The position numbers were made by a program, and so were the translations under genes. Source: Ptiloglossa arizonensis (Eukaryota; Arthropoda; Insecta; Hymenoptera; Colletidae). From it: a stretch of DNA of 64,000 bases. Of this stretch, positions 24,321 through 36,440 are shown piece by piece. The notes under the pieces were generated by a model. That model worked only from the letters and a program-made list of their open reading frames with translations, had not been told where the DNA came from and ran no database searches. The stretch's first letter is position 1; each line of letters starts with the position of its first letter. The stretch covers positions 310,001 to 374,000 of the forward strand of contig NW_027478538.1 of NCBI RefSeq assembly GCF_051014685.1. Reading direction: 5' to 3'.

Positions 24321-27300
24321 CTTTCTTCGTTTCTCCGTTTCTTTCTTCGATTCTCCGTTTCTTTCTTCGATTCTCCATTTCTTTCTTCGTTTCTCCGTTT
24401 CTTTCTTCGTATCTCCGTTTCTTTGTTCGTTTCTGCATTTATTTCTTCGTTTCTCCATTTATTTCACCGTTTCTCCGTATCTTTCTTCGTTTCTACGTTT
24501 CTTTGTTCGTTTCTGCGTTTCTTTCTTCGTTACTCCGGTTCTTTCTTCGTTTCTCCGTTTCTTTCTTCGTTTCTCCGTTTCTTTCTTCGTTTCTCCGTTT
24601 CTTTCTTCGTTTCTCCTTTTCTTTGTTCGTTTCTCCGTTTCTTTCATCGTTTCTCCGTTTCTTTCTTCGTTTCTCCGTTTCTTTCTTCGTTTCTCCGTTT
24701 CTTTCTTCATTTCTCCGTTTCTTTGTTCGCTTCTCCGTTTCTTTCTTCGTTTCTCCGTTTCTTTCCTCGTTTCTCCGTTTCTTTCTTCGTTTCTCCGTTT
24801 CTTTCTTCGCTTCTCCGTTTCTTTGTTCGTTTCTCCGTTTCTTTCTTCGTTTCTCCGTTTCTGTCCTCGTTTCTCCGTTTGTTTCTTCGTTTCTCCGTTT
24901 CTTTCTTCGTTTCTCCGTTTCTTTCTTCGTTTCTCCGTTTCCTTGTTCGTTTCTCCATTTATTTCTTCGTTTCTCCGTTTATTTCTCCGTTTCTTTCTTC
25001 GCTTCTCCGTTTCTTTGTTCGTTTCTCCGTTTCTTTCTTCGTTTCTCCGTTTCTTTCTTCGTTTCTCCGTTTCTTCGTTCGTTTCATCGTTTCTGCGTTT
25101 CTCCGTTTGTCTGTTTATTCCTTCGTTTCTCCATTTATTTCTCCGATTCTCCGTTTCTTTCTTCGTTTCTTCGTTTCTTTCATCGTTACTCCGTTTCTTT
25201 CTTCGTTTCTCCGTTTCTTTCTTCGTTTCTCCGTTTCTTTCTTCGTTTCTCCGTTTATTTCTTCGTTTCTACATTTATTTCACCGTTTCTTCCTTCGTTT
25301 CTCCGTTTGCTTGTTCGTTTCTCCGTTTATTTCTTCGTTTCTCCATTTATTTCTCCGTTTCTCCATTTCTTTCTTCGTTTCTCCGTTTCTTTGTTCGTTT
25401 CTCCGTTTCTTTCTTCGTTTCTCCGTTTCTTTCTTGATTTCGCCGTTTCTTTCTTCGTTTCTCCGTTTCTTTGTTCGTTTCTCTGTTTCTTTGTTCGTTT
25501 CTCCGTTTCTTTCTCCGTTTCTCGGTTTATTTCTTCGTTTCTCCATTTATTTCTACATTTCTCCGTTTCTTTCTTCGTTTCTCCGTTTCTTCCTTCGTTT
25601 CTCCGTTTGCTTGTTCGTTTCTCCGTTTATTTCTCCGTTTCTCCGTTTCTTTCTTCGTTTCTCCGTTTCTTTCTTCGTTTCTCCGTTTCTTTCTTCGTTT
25701 CTCCGTTTCTTTCTTCGATTCTCCGTTTCTTTCTTCGATTCTCCATTTCTTTCTTCGTTTCTCCGTTTCTTTCTTCGTATCTCCGTTTCTTTGTTCGTTT
25801 CTTCGTTTCTTTCTTCGTTTCTTCATTTCCTTCTTCGTTTCTCAGTTTCTTTCTTCGTTTCTCCGTTTGCTTGTTCGTTTCTGCATTTATTTCTTCGTTT
25901 CTCCATTTATTTCACCGTTTCTCCGTATCTTTCTTCGTTTCTACGTTTCTTTGTTCGTTTCTGCGTTTCTTTCTTCGTTACTCCGGTTCTTTCTTCGTTT
26001 CTCCGTTTCTTTCTTCGTTTCTCCGTTTCTTTCTTCGTTTCTCCGTTTCTTTCTTCGTTTCTCCTTTTCTTTGTTCGTTTCTCCGTTTCTTTAATCGTTT
26101 CTCCGTTTCTTTCTTCGTTTCTCCGTTTCTTTCTTCGTTTCTCCGATTCTTTCTTCATTTCTCCGCTTCTTTGTTCGCTTCTCCGTTTCTTTCATCGTTT
26201 CTCCGTTTCTTTCCTCGTTTCTCCGTTTCTTTCTTCGTTTCTCCGTTTCTTTCTTCGCTTCTCCGTTTCTTTGTTCGTTTCTCCGTTTCTTTCTTCGTTT
26301 CTCCGTTTCTTTCCTCGTTTCTCCGTTTGTTTCTTCGTTTCTTTCTTCGTTTCTCCGTTTCTTTCTTCGTTTCTCCGTTTCCTTGTTCGTTTCTCCGTTT
26401 ATTTCTTCGTTTCTCCATTTATTTCTTCGTTTCTCCATTTATTTCTCCGTTTCTTTCTTCGTTTCTCCGTTTCTTTGTTCGTTTCTCCGTTTCTTTCTTC
26501 GTTTCTCCGTTTCTTCGTTCGTTTCATCGTTTCTCCGTTTCTCCGTTTGTCTGTTTATTCCTTCGTTTCTCCATTTATTTCTCCGATTCTCCGTTTCTTT
26601 CTTCGTTTCTTCGTTTCTTTCATCGTTACTCCGTTTCTTTCTTCGTTTCTCCGTTTCTTTCTTCGTTTCTCCGTTTCTTTCTTCGTTTCTCCGTTTCTTT
26701 CTTCGTTTCTCCGTTTATTTCTTCGTTTCTACATTTATTTCACCGTTTCTTCCTTCGTTTCTCCGTTTGCTTGTTCGTTTCTCCGTTTATTTCTTCGTTT
26801 CTCCATTTATTTCTCCGTTTCTCCGTTTCTTTCTTCGTTTCTCCGTTTCTTTGTTCGTTTCTCCGTTTCTTTCTTCGTTTCTCCGTTTCTTTCTTGATTT
26901 CGCCGTTTCTTTCTTCGTTTCTCCGTTTCTTTGTTCGTTTCTCCGTTTCTTTCATCGTTTCTCCGTTTCTTTCTTCGTTTCTCCGTTTCTTTCTTCGTTT
27001 CTCCGTTTCCTTATGCGTTTCTCCGTTTTTTTCTTCGTTTCTCCATTTATTTCCCCGTTTCTTTCTTCGTTACTCCGTTTCTCTCATCGTATCTCCGTTT
27101 CTTTCTTCGTTTCGCCGTTTCTTTCTTCGGTTCTCCGTTTCTTCCTTCGTTTCTCCGTTTCTTCCTTCGTTTCTCCGTTCCTTTGTTCGTTTCTGCGTTT
27201 ATTTCTTCGTTTCTCCATTTATTTCCCCGTTTCTCCGTTTCTTTCTTCGTTACTCTGTTTCTCTCATCGTATCTCCGTTTCTTTCTTCGTTTCGCCGTTT

Positions 27301-30300
27301 CTTTCTTCGTTTCTCCGTTTCTTTCTTCGATTCTCCGTTTCTTTCTACGTTTCTCCGTTTCTTTCTTCGTATCTCCGTTTCTTTCTTCGTTTCCCCGTTT
27401 CTTTGTTCGTTTCTCCGTTTCTTTCTTCGTTACTCCGGTTCTTTCTTCGTTTCTCCGTTTCTTTCTTCGTTTCTCCGTTTCTTTCTTCGTTTCTCCGTTT
27501 CTTCCTTCGTTTCTCCGTTTCTTCCTTCGTTTCTCCTTTTCTTTGTTCGTTTCTGCGTTTATTTCTTCGCTTCTCCGTTTCTTTGTTCGTTTCTCCGTTT
27601 ATTTCTTCGTTTCTCCATTTATTTCTCCGTTTCTTCGTTTCTTTCTTCGTTACTCCGGTTCTTTCTTCGTTTCTCCGTTTCTTTCTTCGTTTCTCCGTTT
27701 CTTTCTTCGTTTCTCCGTTTCTTCCTTCGTTTCTCCGTTTCTTCCTTCATTTCTCCGTTTCTTTGTTCGTTTCTGTGTTTATTTCTTCGTTTCTCCGTTT
27801 CTTTCTTCGTTTCTCCGTTTCTTTCTTCGTTTCTCCGTTTCTTCCTTCGTTTCTCCGTTTCTTCCTTCATTTCTCCGTTTCTTTGTTCGTTTGTGTGTTT
27901 ATTTCTTCGTTTCTCCATTTATTTCCCCGTTCTCCGTTTCTTTTTTCGTTACTCCGTTTCTCTCATCGTATCTCCGTTTCTTTCTTCGTTTCTCCGTTTC
28001 TTTCTTCGCTTCTCCGTTTCTTTGTTCGTTTCTCCGTTCATTTCTTCGTTTCTCCATTTATTTCTTCGTTTCTTCGTTTCTTTCTTCGTTACTCCGGCTC
28101 TTTCTTCGTTTCTCCGTTTCTTTCTTCGTTTCTCCGTTTCTTTCTTCGTTTCTCCGTTTCTTCCTTCGTTTCTCCGTTTCTTCCTTCGTTTCTCCGTTTC
28201 TTTGTTCGTTTCTGCGTTTATTTCTTCGTTTCTGCATTTATTTCCCCGTTTCTCCGTTTCTTTCTTCGTTACTCCGTTTCTCTCATCGTATCTCCGTTTC
28301 TTTCTTCGTTTCTCCGTTTCTTTCTTCATTTCTCCGTTTCTTTGTTCGCTTCTCCGTTTCTTTCTTCGTTTCTCCGTTTCTTTCCTCGTTTCTCCGTTTC
28401 TTTCTTCGTTTCTCCGTTTCTTTCTTCGCTTCTCCGTTTCTTTGTTCGTTTCTCCGTTTCTTTCTTCGTTTCTCCGTTTCTTTCCTCGTTTCTCCGTTTG
28501 TTTCTTCGTTTCTCCGTTTCTTTCTTCGTTTCTCCGTTTATTCCTTCGTTTCTCCGTTTCTTTGTTCGTTTCTGCGTTTATTTCTTCGTTTCTGCATTTA
28601 TTTCCCCGTTTCTCCGTTTCTTTCTTCGTTACTCCGTTTCTCTCATCGTATCTCCGTTTCTTTCTTCGTTTCTCCGTTTCTTTCTTCATTTCTCCGTTTC
28701 TTTGTTCGCTTCTCCGTTTCTTTCTTCGTTTCTCCGTTTCTTTCCTCGTTTCTCCGTTTCTTTCTTCGTTTCTCCGTTTCTTTCTTCGCTTCTCCGTTTC
28801 TTTGTTCGTTTCTTCGTTTCTTTCTTCGTTTCTTCATTTCCTTCTTCGTTTCTCAGTTTCTTTCTTCGTTTCTCCGTTTGCTTGTTCGTTTCTGCATTTA
28901 TTTCTTCGTTTCTCCATTTATTTCACCGTTTCTCCGTATCTTTCTTCGTTTCTACGTTTCTTTGTTCGTTTCTGCGTTTCTTTCTTCGTTACTCCGGTTC
29001 TTTTTTCGTTTCTCCGTTTCTTTCTTCGTTTCTCCGTTTCTTTCTTCGTTTCTCCGTTTCTTTCTTCGTTTCTCCTTTTCTTTGTTCGTTTCTCCGTTTC
29101 TTTAATCGTTTCTCCGTTTCTTTCTTCGTTTCTCCGTTTCTTTCTTCGTTTCTCCGATTCTTTCTTCATTTCTCCGTTTCTTTGTTCGCTTCTCCGTTTC
29201 TTTCTTCGTTTCTCCGTTTCTTTCCTCGTTTCTCCGTTTCTTTCTTCGTTTCTCCGTTTCTTTCTTCGCTTCTCCGTTTCTTTGTTCGTTTCTCCGTTTC
29301 TTTCTTCGTTTCTCCGTTTCTTTCCTCGTTTCTCCGTTTGTTTCTTCGTTTCTCCGTTTCTTTCTTCGTTTCTCCGTTTCTTTCTTCGTTTCTCCGTTTC
29401 CTTGTTCGTTTCTCCGTTTATTTCTTCGTTTCTCCATTTATTTCTCCGTTTCTTTCTTCGTTTCTCCGTTTCTTTGTTCGTTTCTCCGTTTCTTTCTTCG
29501 TTTCTCCGTTTCTTTCTTCGTTTCTCCGTTTCTTCGTTCGTTTCATCGTTTCTCCGTTTCTCCGTTTGTCTGTTTATTCCTTCGTTTCTCCATTTATTTC
29601 TCCGATTCTCCGTTTCTTTCTTCGTTTCTTCGTTTCTTTCATCGTTACTCCGTTTCTTTCTTCGTTTCTCCGTTTCTTTCTTCGTTTCTCCGTTTCTTTC
29701 TTCGTTTCTCCGTTTCTTTCTTCGTTTCTCCGTTTCTTTCTTCGTTTCTCCGTTTATTTCTTCGTTTCTACATTTATTTCACCGTTTCTTCCTTCGTTTC
29801 TCCGTTTCTTTCTTCGTTTCTCCGTTTCTTTGTTCGTTTCTCTGTTTCTTTGTTCGTTTCTCCGTTTCTTTCTCCGTTTCTCGGTTTATTTCTTCGTTTC
29901 TCCATTTATTTCTACATTTCTCCGTTTCTTTCTTCGTTTCTCCGTTTCTTTCTTCGTTACTCCGGTTCTTTCTTCTTGTCTCCGTTTCTTTCTTCGTTTC
30001 TCCGTTTCTTTCTTCGTTTCTCCGTTTCTTTGTTCGTTTCTCCGTTTCTTTCATCGTTTCTCCGTTTCTTTCTTCGTTTCTCCGTTTCTTTCTTCGTTTC
30101 TCCGTTTCCTTATGCGTTTCTCCGTTTTTTTCTTCGTTTCTCCATTTATTTCCCCGTTTCTTTCTTCGTTACTCCGTTTCTCTCATCGTATCTCCGTTTC
30201 TTTCTTCGTTTCGCCGTTTCTTTCTTCGGTTCTCCGTTTCTTCCTTCGTTTCTCCGTTTCTTCCTTCGTTTCTCCGTTCCTTTGTTCGTTTCTGCGTTTA

Positions 30301-31440
30301 TTTCTTCGTTTCTCCATTTATTTCCCCGTTTCTCCGTTTCTTTCTTCGTTACTCCGTTTCTCTCATCGTATCTCCGTTTCTTTCTTCGTTTCGCCGTTTC
30401 TTTCTTCGTTTCTCCGTTTCTTTCGTCGATTCTCCGTTTCTTTCTACGTTTCTCCGTTTCTTTCTTCGTATCTCCGTTTCTTTCTTCGTTTCTCCGTTTC
30501 TTTGTTCGTTTCTCCGTTTCTTTCTTCGTTACTCCGGTTCTTTCTTCGTTTCTCCGTTTCTTTCTTCGTTACTCCGTTTCTCTCATCGTATCTCCGTTTC
30601 TTTCTTCGTTTCTCCGTTTCTTTCTTCGTTTCTCCGTTTCTTTCTTCATTTCTCCGTTTCTTTGTTCGCTTCTCCGTTTCTTTCTTCGTTTCTCCGTTTC
30701 TTTCCTCGTTTCTCCGTTTCTTTCTTCGTTTCTCCGTTTCTTTCTTCGCTTCTCCGTTTCTTTGTTCGTTTCTCCGTTCATTTCTTCGTTTCTCCATTTA
30801 TTTCTTCGTTTCTTCGTTTCTTTCTTCGTTACTCCGGTTCTTTCTTCGTTTCTCCGTTTCTTTCTTCGTTTCTCCGTTTCTTTCTTCGTTTCTCCGTTTC
30901 TTCCTTCGTTTCTCCGTTTCTTCCTTCGTTTCTCCGTTTCTTTGTTCGTTTCTGCGTTTATTTCTTCGTTTCTGCATTTATTTCCCCGTTTCTCCGTTTC
31001 TTTCTTCGTTACTCCGTTTCTCTCATCGTATCTCCGTTTCTTTCTTCGTTTCTCCGTTTCTTCCTTCGTTTCTCCGTTTCTTTGTTCGTTTCTGCGTTTA
31101 TTTCTTCGTTTCTCCATTTATTTCCCCGTTTCTCCGTTTCTTTCTTCGTTACTCCGTTTCTCTCATCGTATCTCCGTTTCTTTCTTCGTTTCTCCGTTTC
31201 TTTCTTCGTTTCTCCGTTTCTTTCTTCGATTCTCCGGTTCTTTCTTCGATTCTCCGTTTCTTTCTTCGTTTCTCCGTTTCTTTCTTCGTTTCTCCGTTTC
31301 TTTGTTCGTTTCTCCGTTTCTTTCATCGTTTCTCCGTTTCTTTCTTCGTTTCTCCGTTTCTTTCTTCGTTTCTCCGTTTCCTTATGCGTTTCTCCGTTTT
31401 TTTCTTCGTTTCTCCATTTATTTCCCCGTTTCTTTCTTCG

Positions 31441-32511
31441 TTACTCCGTTTCTCTCATCGTATCTCCGTTTCTTTCTTCGTTTCTCAGTTTCTTTCTTCG
31501 TTTCTCCGTTTCTTTCTTCGCTTCTCCGTTTCTTTGTTCGTTTCTCGGTTTATTTCTTCGTTTCTCCATTTATTTCTCCGTTTCTCCGTTTCTTCCTTCG
31601 TTTCTCCGTTTCTTTGTTCGTTTCTGCGTTTATTTCTTCGTTTCTCCATTTATTTCCCCGTTTCTCCGTTTCTTTCTTCGTTACTCCGTTTCTCTCATCG
31701 TATCTCCGTTTCTTTCTTCGTTTCTCCGTTTCTTTCTTCGTTTCTCCGTTTCTTTCTTCGATTCTCCGGTTCTTTCTTCGATTCTCCGTTTCTTTCTTCG
31801 CTTCTCCGTTTCTTTCTTCGTATCTCCGTTTCTTTGTTCGTTTCTTCGTTTCTTTCTTCGTTTCTTCATTTCTTCCTTCGTTTCTCCGTTTCTTCCTTCG
31901 TTTCTCCGTTTCTTTGTTCGTTTATGCGTTTATTTCTTCGTTTCTCCATTTATTTCCCCGTTTCTCCGTTTCTTTCTTCGTTACTCCGTTTCTCTCATCG
32001 TATCTCCGTTTCTTTCTTCGTTTCTCCGTTTCTTTCTTCGTTTCTCCGTTTCTTTCTTCATTTCTCCGTTTCTTTGTTCGCTTATCCGTTTCTTTCTTCG
32101 TTTCTACGTTTCTTTCCTCGTTTCTCCGTTTCTTTCTTCGTTTCTCCGTTTCTTTCTTCATTTCTCCGTTTCTTTGTTCGCTTCTCCGTTTCTTTCTTCG
32201 TTTCTCCGTTTCTTTCCTCGTTTCTCCGTTTCTTTCTTCGTTTCTCCGTTTCTTTCTTCGTTTCTCCGTTTCTTTCTTCGCTTCTCCGTTTCTTTGTTCG
32301 TTTCTCCGTTTATTTCTTCGTTTCTCCATTTATTTCTCCGTTTCTCCGTTTCTTTCTTCGTTACTCCGGTTCTTTCTTCGCTTCTCCGTTTCTTTGTTCG
32401 TTTCTCCGTTTATTTCTTCGTTTCTCCATTTATTTCTCCGTTTCTTCGTTTCTTTCTTCGTTACTCCGGTTCTTTCTTCGTTTCTCCGTTTCTTTCTTCG
32501 TTTCTCCGTTT
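31441..32511 (+). repeat. Block duplicated at 34,661-35,731 (offset 3,220 bp)
   Basis: About 1.07 kb matches 34,661-35,731 in the same order, with few differences (CTCAGTTT against CTCCGTTT, CTCGGTTT against CTCCGTTT). Part of the same stretch (about 31,261-32,116) is also present at 32,793-33,648 with an offset of 1,532 bp, recognised by CCTTATGCG and GTTCGCTTATCCG. Confidence 0.85.
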
Positions 32512-34660
32512 CTTTCTTCGTTTCTCCGTTCCTTTCTTCGTTTTTCCGTTTCTTTCTTCATTTCTCCGTTTCTTTGTTCGCTTCTCCGTTTCTTTCTTCG
32601 TTTCTCCGTTTCTTTCCTCGTTTCTCCGTTTCTTTCTACGTTTCTCCGTTTCTTTCTTCGCTTCTCCGTTTCTTTCTTCGTTTCTCCGTTTCTTTCTTCG
32701 ATTCTCCGTTTCTTTCTTCATTTCTCCGTTTCTTTGTTCGCTTCTCCGTTTCTTTCTTCGTTTCTCCATTTCTTTCTTCGATTCTCCGTTTCTTTCTTCG
32801 TTTCTCCGTTTCTTTCTTCGTTTCTCCGTTTCTTTGTTCGTTTCTCCGTTTCTTTCATCGTTTCTCCGTTTCTTTCTTCGTTTCTCCGTTTCTTTCTTCG
32901 TTTCTCCGTTTCCTTATGCGTTTCTCCGTTTTTTTCTTCGTTTCTCCATTTATTTCCCCGTTTCTTTCTTCGTTACTCCGTTTCTCTCATCGTATCTCCG
33001 TTTCTTTCTTCGTTTCTCAGTTTCTTTCTTCGTTTCTCCGTTTCTTTCTTCGCTTCTCCGTTTCTTTGTTCGTTTCTCGGTTTATTTCTTCGTTTCTCCA
33101 TTTATTTCTCCGTTTCTCCGTTTCTTCCTTCGTTTCTCCGTTTCTTTGTTCGTTTCTGCGTTTATTTCTTCGTTTCTCCATTTATTTCCCCGTTTCTCCG
33201 TTTCTTTCTTCGTTACTCCGTTTCTCTCATCGTATCTCCGTTTCTTTCTTCGTTTCTCCGTTTCTTTCTTCGTTTCTCCGTTTCTTTCTTCGATTCTCCG
33301 GTTCTTTCTTCGATTCTCCGTTTCTTTCTTCGCTTCTCCGTTTCTTTCTTCGTATCTCCGTTTCTTTGTTCGTTTCTTCGTTTCTTTCTTCGTTTCTTCA
33401 TTTCTTCCTTCGTTTCTCCGTTTCTTCCTTCGTTTCTCCGTTTCTTTGTTCGTTTATGCGTTTATTTCTTCGTTTCTCCATTTATTTCCCCGTTTCTCCG
33501 TTTCTTTCTTCGTTACTCCGTTTCTCTCATCGTATCTCCGTTTCTTTCTTCGTTTCTCCGTTTCTTTCTTCGTTTCTCCGTTTCTTTCTTCATTTCTCCG
33601 TTTCTTTGTTCGCTTATCCGTTTCTTTCTTCGTTTCTACGTTTCTTTGTTCGTTTCTCCGTTTATTTCTTCGTTTCTCCATTTATTTCTCCCTTTCTCCG
33701 TTTCTTTCTTCATTTCTCCGTTTCTTTGTTCACTTCTCCGTTTCTTTCTTCGTTTCTCCGTTTCTTTCCTCGTTTCTCCGTTTCTTTCTACGTTTCTCCG
33801 TTTCTTTCTTCGCTTCTCCGTTTCTTTGTTCGTTTCTCCGTTTATTTCTTCGTTTCTCCATTTATTTCTCCGTTTCTCCGTTTCTTTCTTCGTTACTCCG
33901 GTTCTTTCTTCGTTTCTCCGTTTCTTTCTTCGTTACTCCGTTTCTCTAATCGTATCTCCGTTTCTTTCTTCGTTTCTCCGTTTCTTTCTTCGTTTCTCCG
34001 TTTCTTTCTACGTTTCTCCGTTTCTTTCTTCATTTCTCCGTTTCTTTGTTCGCTTCTCCGTTTCTTTCTTCGTTTCTCCGTTTCTTCCTTCGTTTCTCCG
34101 TTTCTTCCTTCGTTTCTCCGTTTCTTTGTTCGTTTCTGCGTTTATTTCTTCGTTTCTCCATTTATTTCCCCGTTTCTCCGTTTCTTTCTTCGTTACTCCC
34201 TTTCTCTCATCGTATCTCCGTTTCTTTCTTCGTTTCTCCGTTTCTTTCTTCGTTTCTCCGTTTCTTTATTCGATTCTCCGTTTCATTCTTCGATTCTCCG
34301 TTTCTTTCTTCGTTTCTCCGTTTCTTTCTTCGTATCTCCGTTTGTTTGTTCGTTTCTTCGTTTCTTCATTTCTTTCTTCGTTTCTCAGTTTCTTTCTTCG
34401 TTTCTCCGTTTGCTTGTTCGTTTCTCCATTTATTTCTTCGTTTCTCCATTTATTTCACCGTTTCTCCGTATCTTTCTTCGTTTCTCCGTTTCTTTGTTCG
34501 TTTCTGCATTTATTTCTTCGTTTCTCCATTTATTTCCCCGTTTCTCCGTTTCTTTCCTCGTTACTCCGTTTCTCTCATCGTATCTCCGTTTCTTTCCTCG
34601 TTTCTCCGTTTCTTTCTACGTTTCTCCGTTTCTTTCTTCGCTTCTCCGTTCCTTTGTTCG

Positions 34661-35731
34661 TTACTCCGTTTCTCTCATCGTATCTCCGTTTCTTCCTTCG
34701 TTTCTCCGTTTCTTTCTTCGTTTCTCCGTTTCTTTCTTCGCTTCTCCGTTTCTTTGTTCGTTTCTCCGTTTATTTCTTCGTTTCTCCATTTATTTCTCCG
34801 TTTCTCCGTTTCTTCCTTCGTTTCTCCGTTTCTTTGTTCGTTTCTGCGTTTATTTCTTCGTTTCTCCATTTATTTCCCCGTTTCTCCGTTTCTTTCTTCG
34901 TTACTCCGTTTCTCTCATCGTATCTCCGTTTCTTTCTTCGTTTCTCCGTTTCTTTCTTCGTTTCTCCGTTTCTTTCTTCGATTCTCCGGTTCTTTCTTCG
35001 ATTCTCCGTTTCTTTCTTCGCTTCTCCGTTTCTTTCTTCGTATCTCCGTTTCTTTGTTGGTTTCTTCGTTTCTTTCTTCGTTTCTTCATTTCTTCCTTCG
35101 TTTCTCCGTTTCTTCCTTCGTTTCTCCGTTTCTTTGTTCGTTTATGCGTTTATTTCTTCGTTTCTCCATTTATTTCCCCGTTTCTCCGTTTCTTTCTTCG
35201 TTACTCCGTTTCTCTCATCGTATCTCCGTTTCTTTCTTCGTTTCTCCGTTTCTTTCTTCGTTTCTCCGTTTCTTTCTTCATTTCTCCGTTTCTTTGTTCG
35301 CTTATCCGTTTCTTTCTTCGTTTCTACGTTTCTTTCCTCGTTTCTCCGTTTCTTTCTTCGTTTCTCCGTTTCTTTCTTCATTTCTCCGTTTCTTTGTTCG
35401 CTTCTCCGTTTCTTTCTTCGTTTCTCCGTTTCTTTCCTCGTTTCTCCGTTTCTTTCTTCGTTTCTCCGTTTCTTTCTTCGTTTCTCCGTTTCTTTCTTCG
35501 CTTCTCCGTTTCTTTGTTCGTTTCTCCGTTTATTTCTTCGTTTCTCCATTTATTTCTCCGTTTCTCCGTTTCTTTCTTCGTTACTCCGGTTCTTTCTTCG
35601 CTTCTCCGTTTCTTCGTTCGTTTCTCCGTTTATTTCTTCGTTTCTCCATTTATTTCTCCGTTTCTTCGTTTCTTTCTTCGTTACTCCGGTTCTTTCTTCG
35701 TTTCTCCGTTTCTTTCTTCGTTTCTCCGTTT
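34661..35731 (+). repeat. Second copy of the 31.4-32.5 kb block
   Basis: This copy sits 3,220 bp downstream of its partner. Its right end at about 35,731 is a sharp switch point: after it the array follows the 7.4-8.0 kb segment instead. Confidence 0.85.
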
Positions 35732-36354
35732 ATTTCTCCATTTCTACGTTTCTTTCTTCGTTACTCCGGTTCTTTCTTCGTTTCCCCGTTTCTTTCTTTG
35801 TTTCTCCGTTTCTTTCTTCGTTTCTCCGTTTCTTTGTTCGTTTCTCCGTTTCTTTCATCGTTTCTCCGTTTCTTTCTTCGTTTCTCCGTTTCTTTCTTCG
35901 ATTCTCCGTTTCTTTCTTCATTTCTCCGTTTCTTTGTTCGCTTCTCCGTTTCTTTCTTCGTTTCTCTATTTCTTTCTTCGTTTCTCCGTTTCTTTGTTCG
36001 TTTCTCCGTTTCTTTCTCCGTTTCTCGGTTTATTTCTTCGTTTCTCCATTTATTTCTCCGTTTCTCCATTTATTTCTTCGTTTCTCCGTTTCCTTGTTCG
36101 TTTCTCCGTTCCTTTTTCCGTTTCTCCATTTCTTTCTTCTATTCTCCGTTTCTTTCTTCGTTTCTCCGTTTCCTGGTTCGTTTCTCCGTTTATTTCTTCG
36201 TATCTCCATTTATTTCTCCGTTTCTCCGTTTCTTTCTTCGTTTCGCCGTTTCCTTCTTTGTTTCTCCGTTTCTTTCTTCGTTTCTCCGTTTCTTTCTTCG
36301 TTTCTCCGTTTCCTTGTACGTTTCTCGGTTTATTTCTTCGTTTCTCCATTTATT
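35731..36354 (+). repeat. Dispersed copy of the 7,412-8,035 segment
   Basis: This matches 7,412-8,035 with an offset of 28,319 bp, and also the corresponding parts near 13.2-13.5 and 17.4-17.7 kb. Diagnostic phrases in order are CCTTTTTCCG, CCTGGTTCG, TCGTATCTCCATTT, TTTCGCCGTTTCCTTC and TTGTACG. A copy this far away cannot come from a single tandem slip. It implies a longer-range exchange or a very old shared block. Confidence 0.75.
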
Positions 36355-36440
36355 TCTCCGTTTCTTTCTTCGTTTCTTCGTTTCTTTTTTCGTTCCTCCG
36401 TTTCTTTCTCCGTTTCTCCGTTTCTTTCCTCGTTTCTCCG

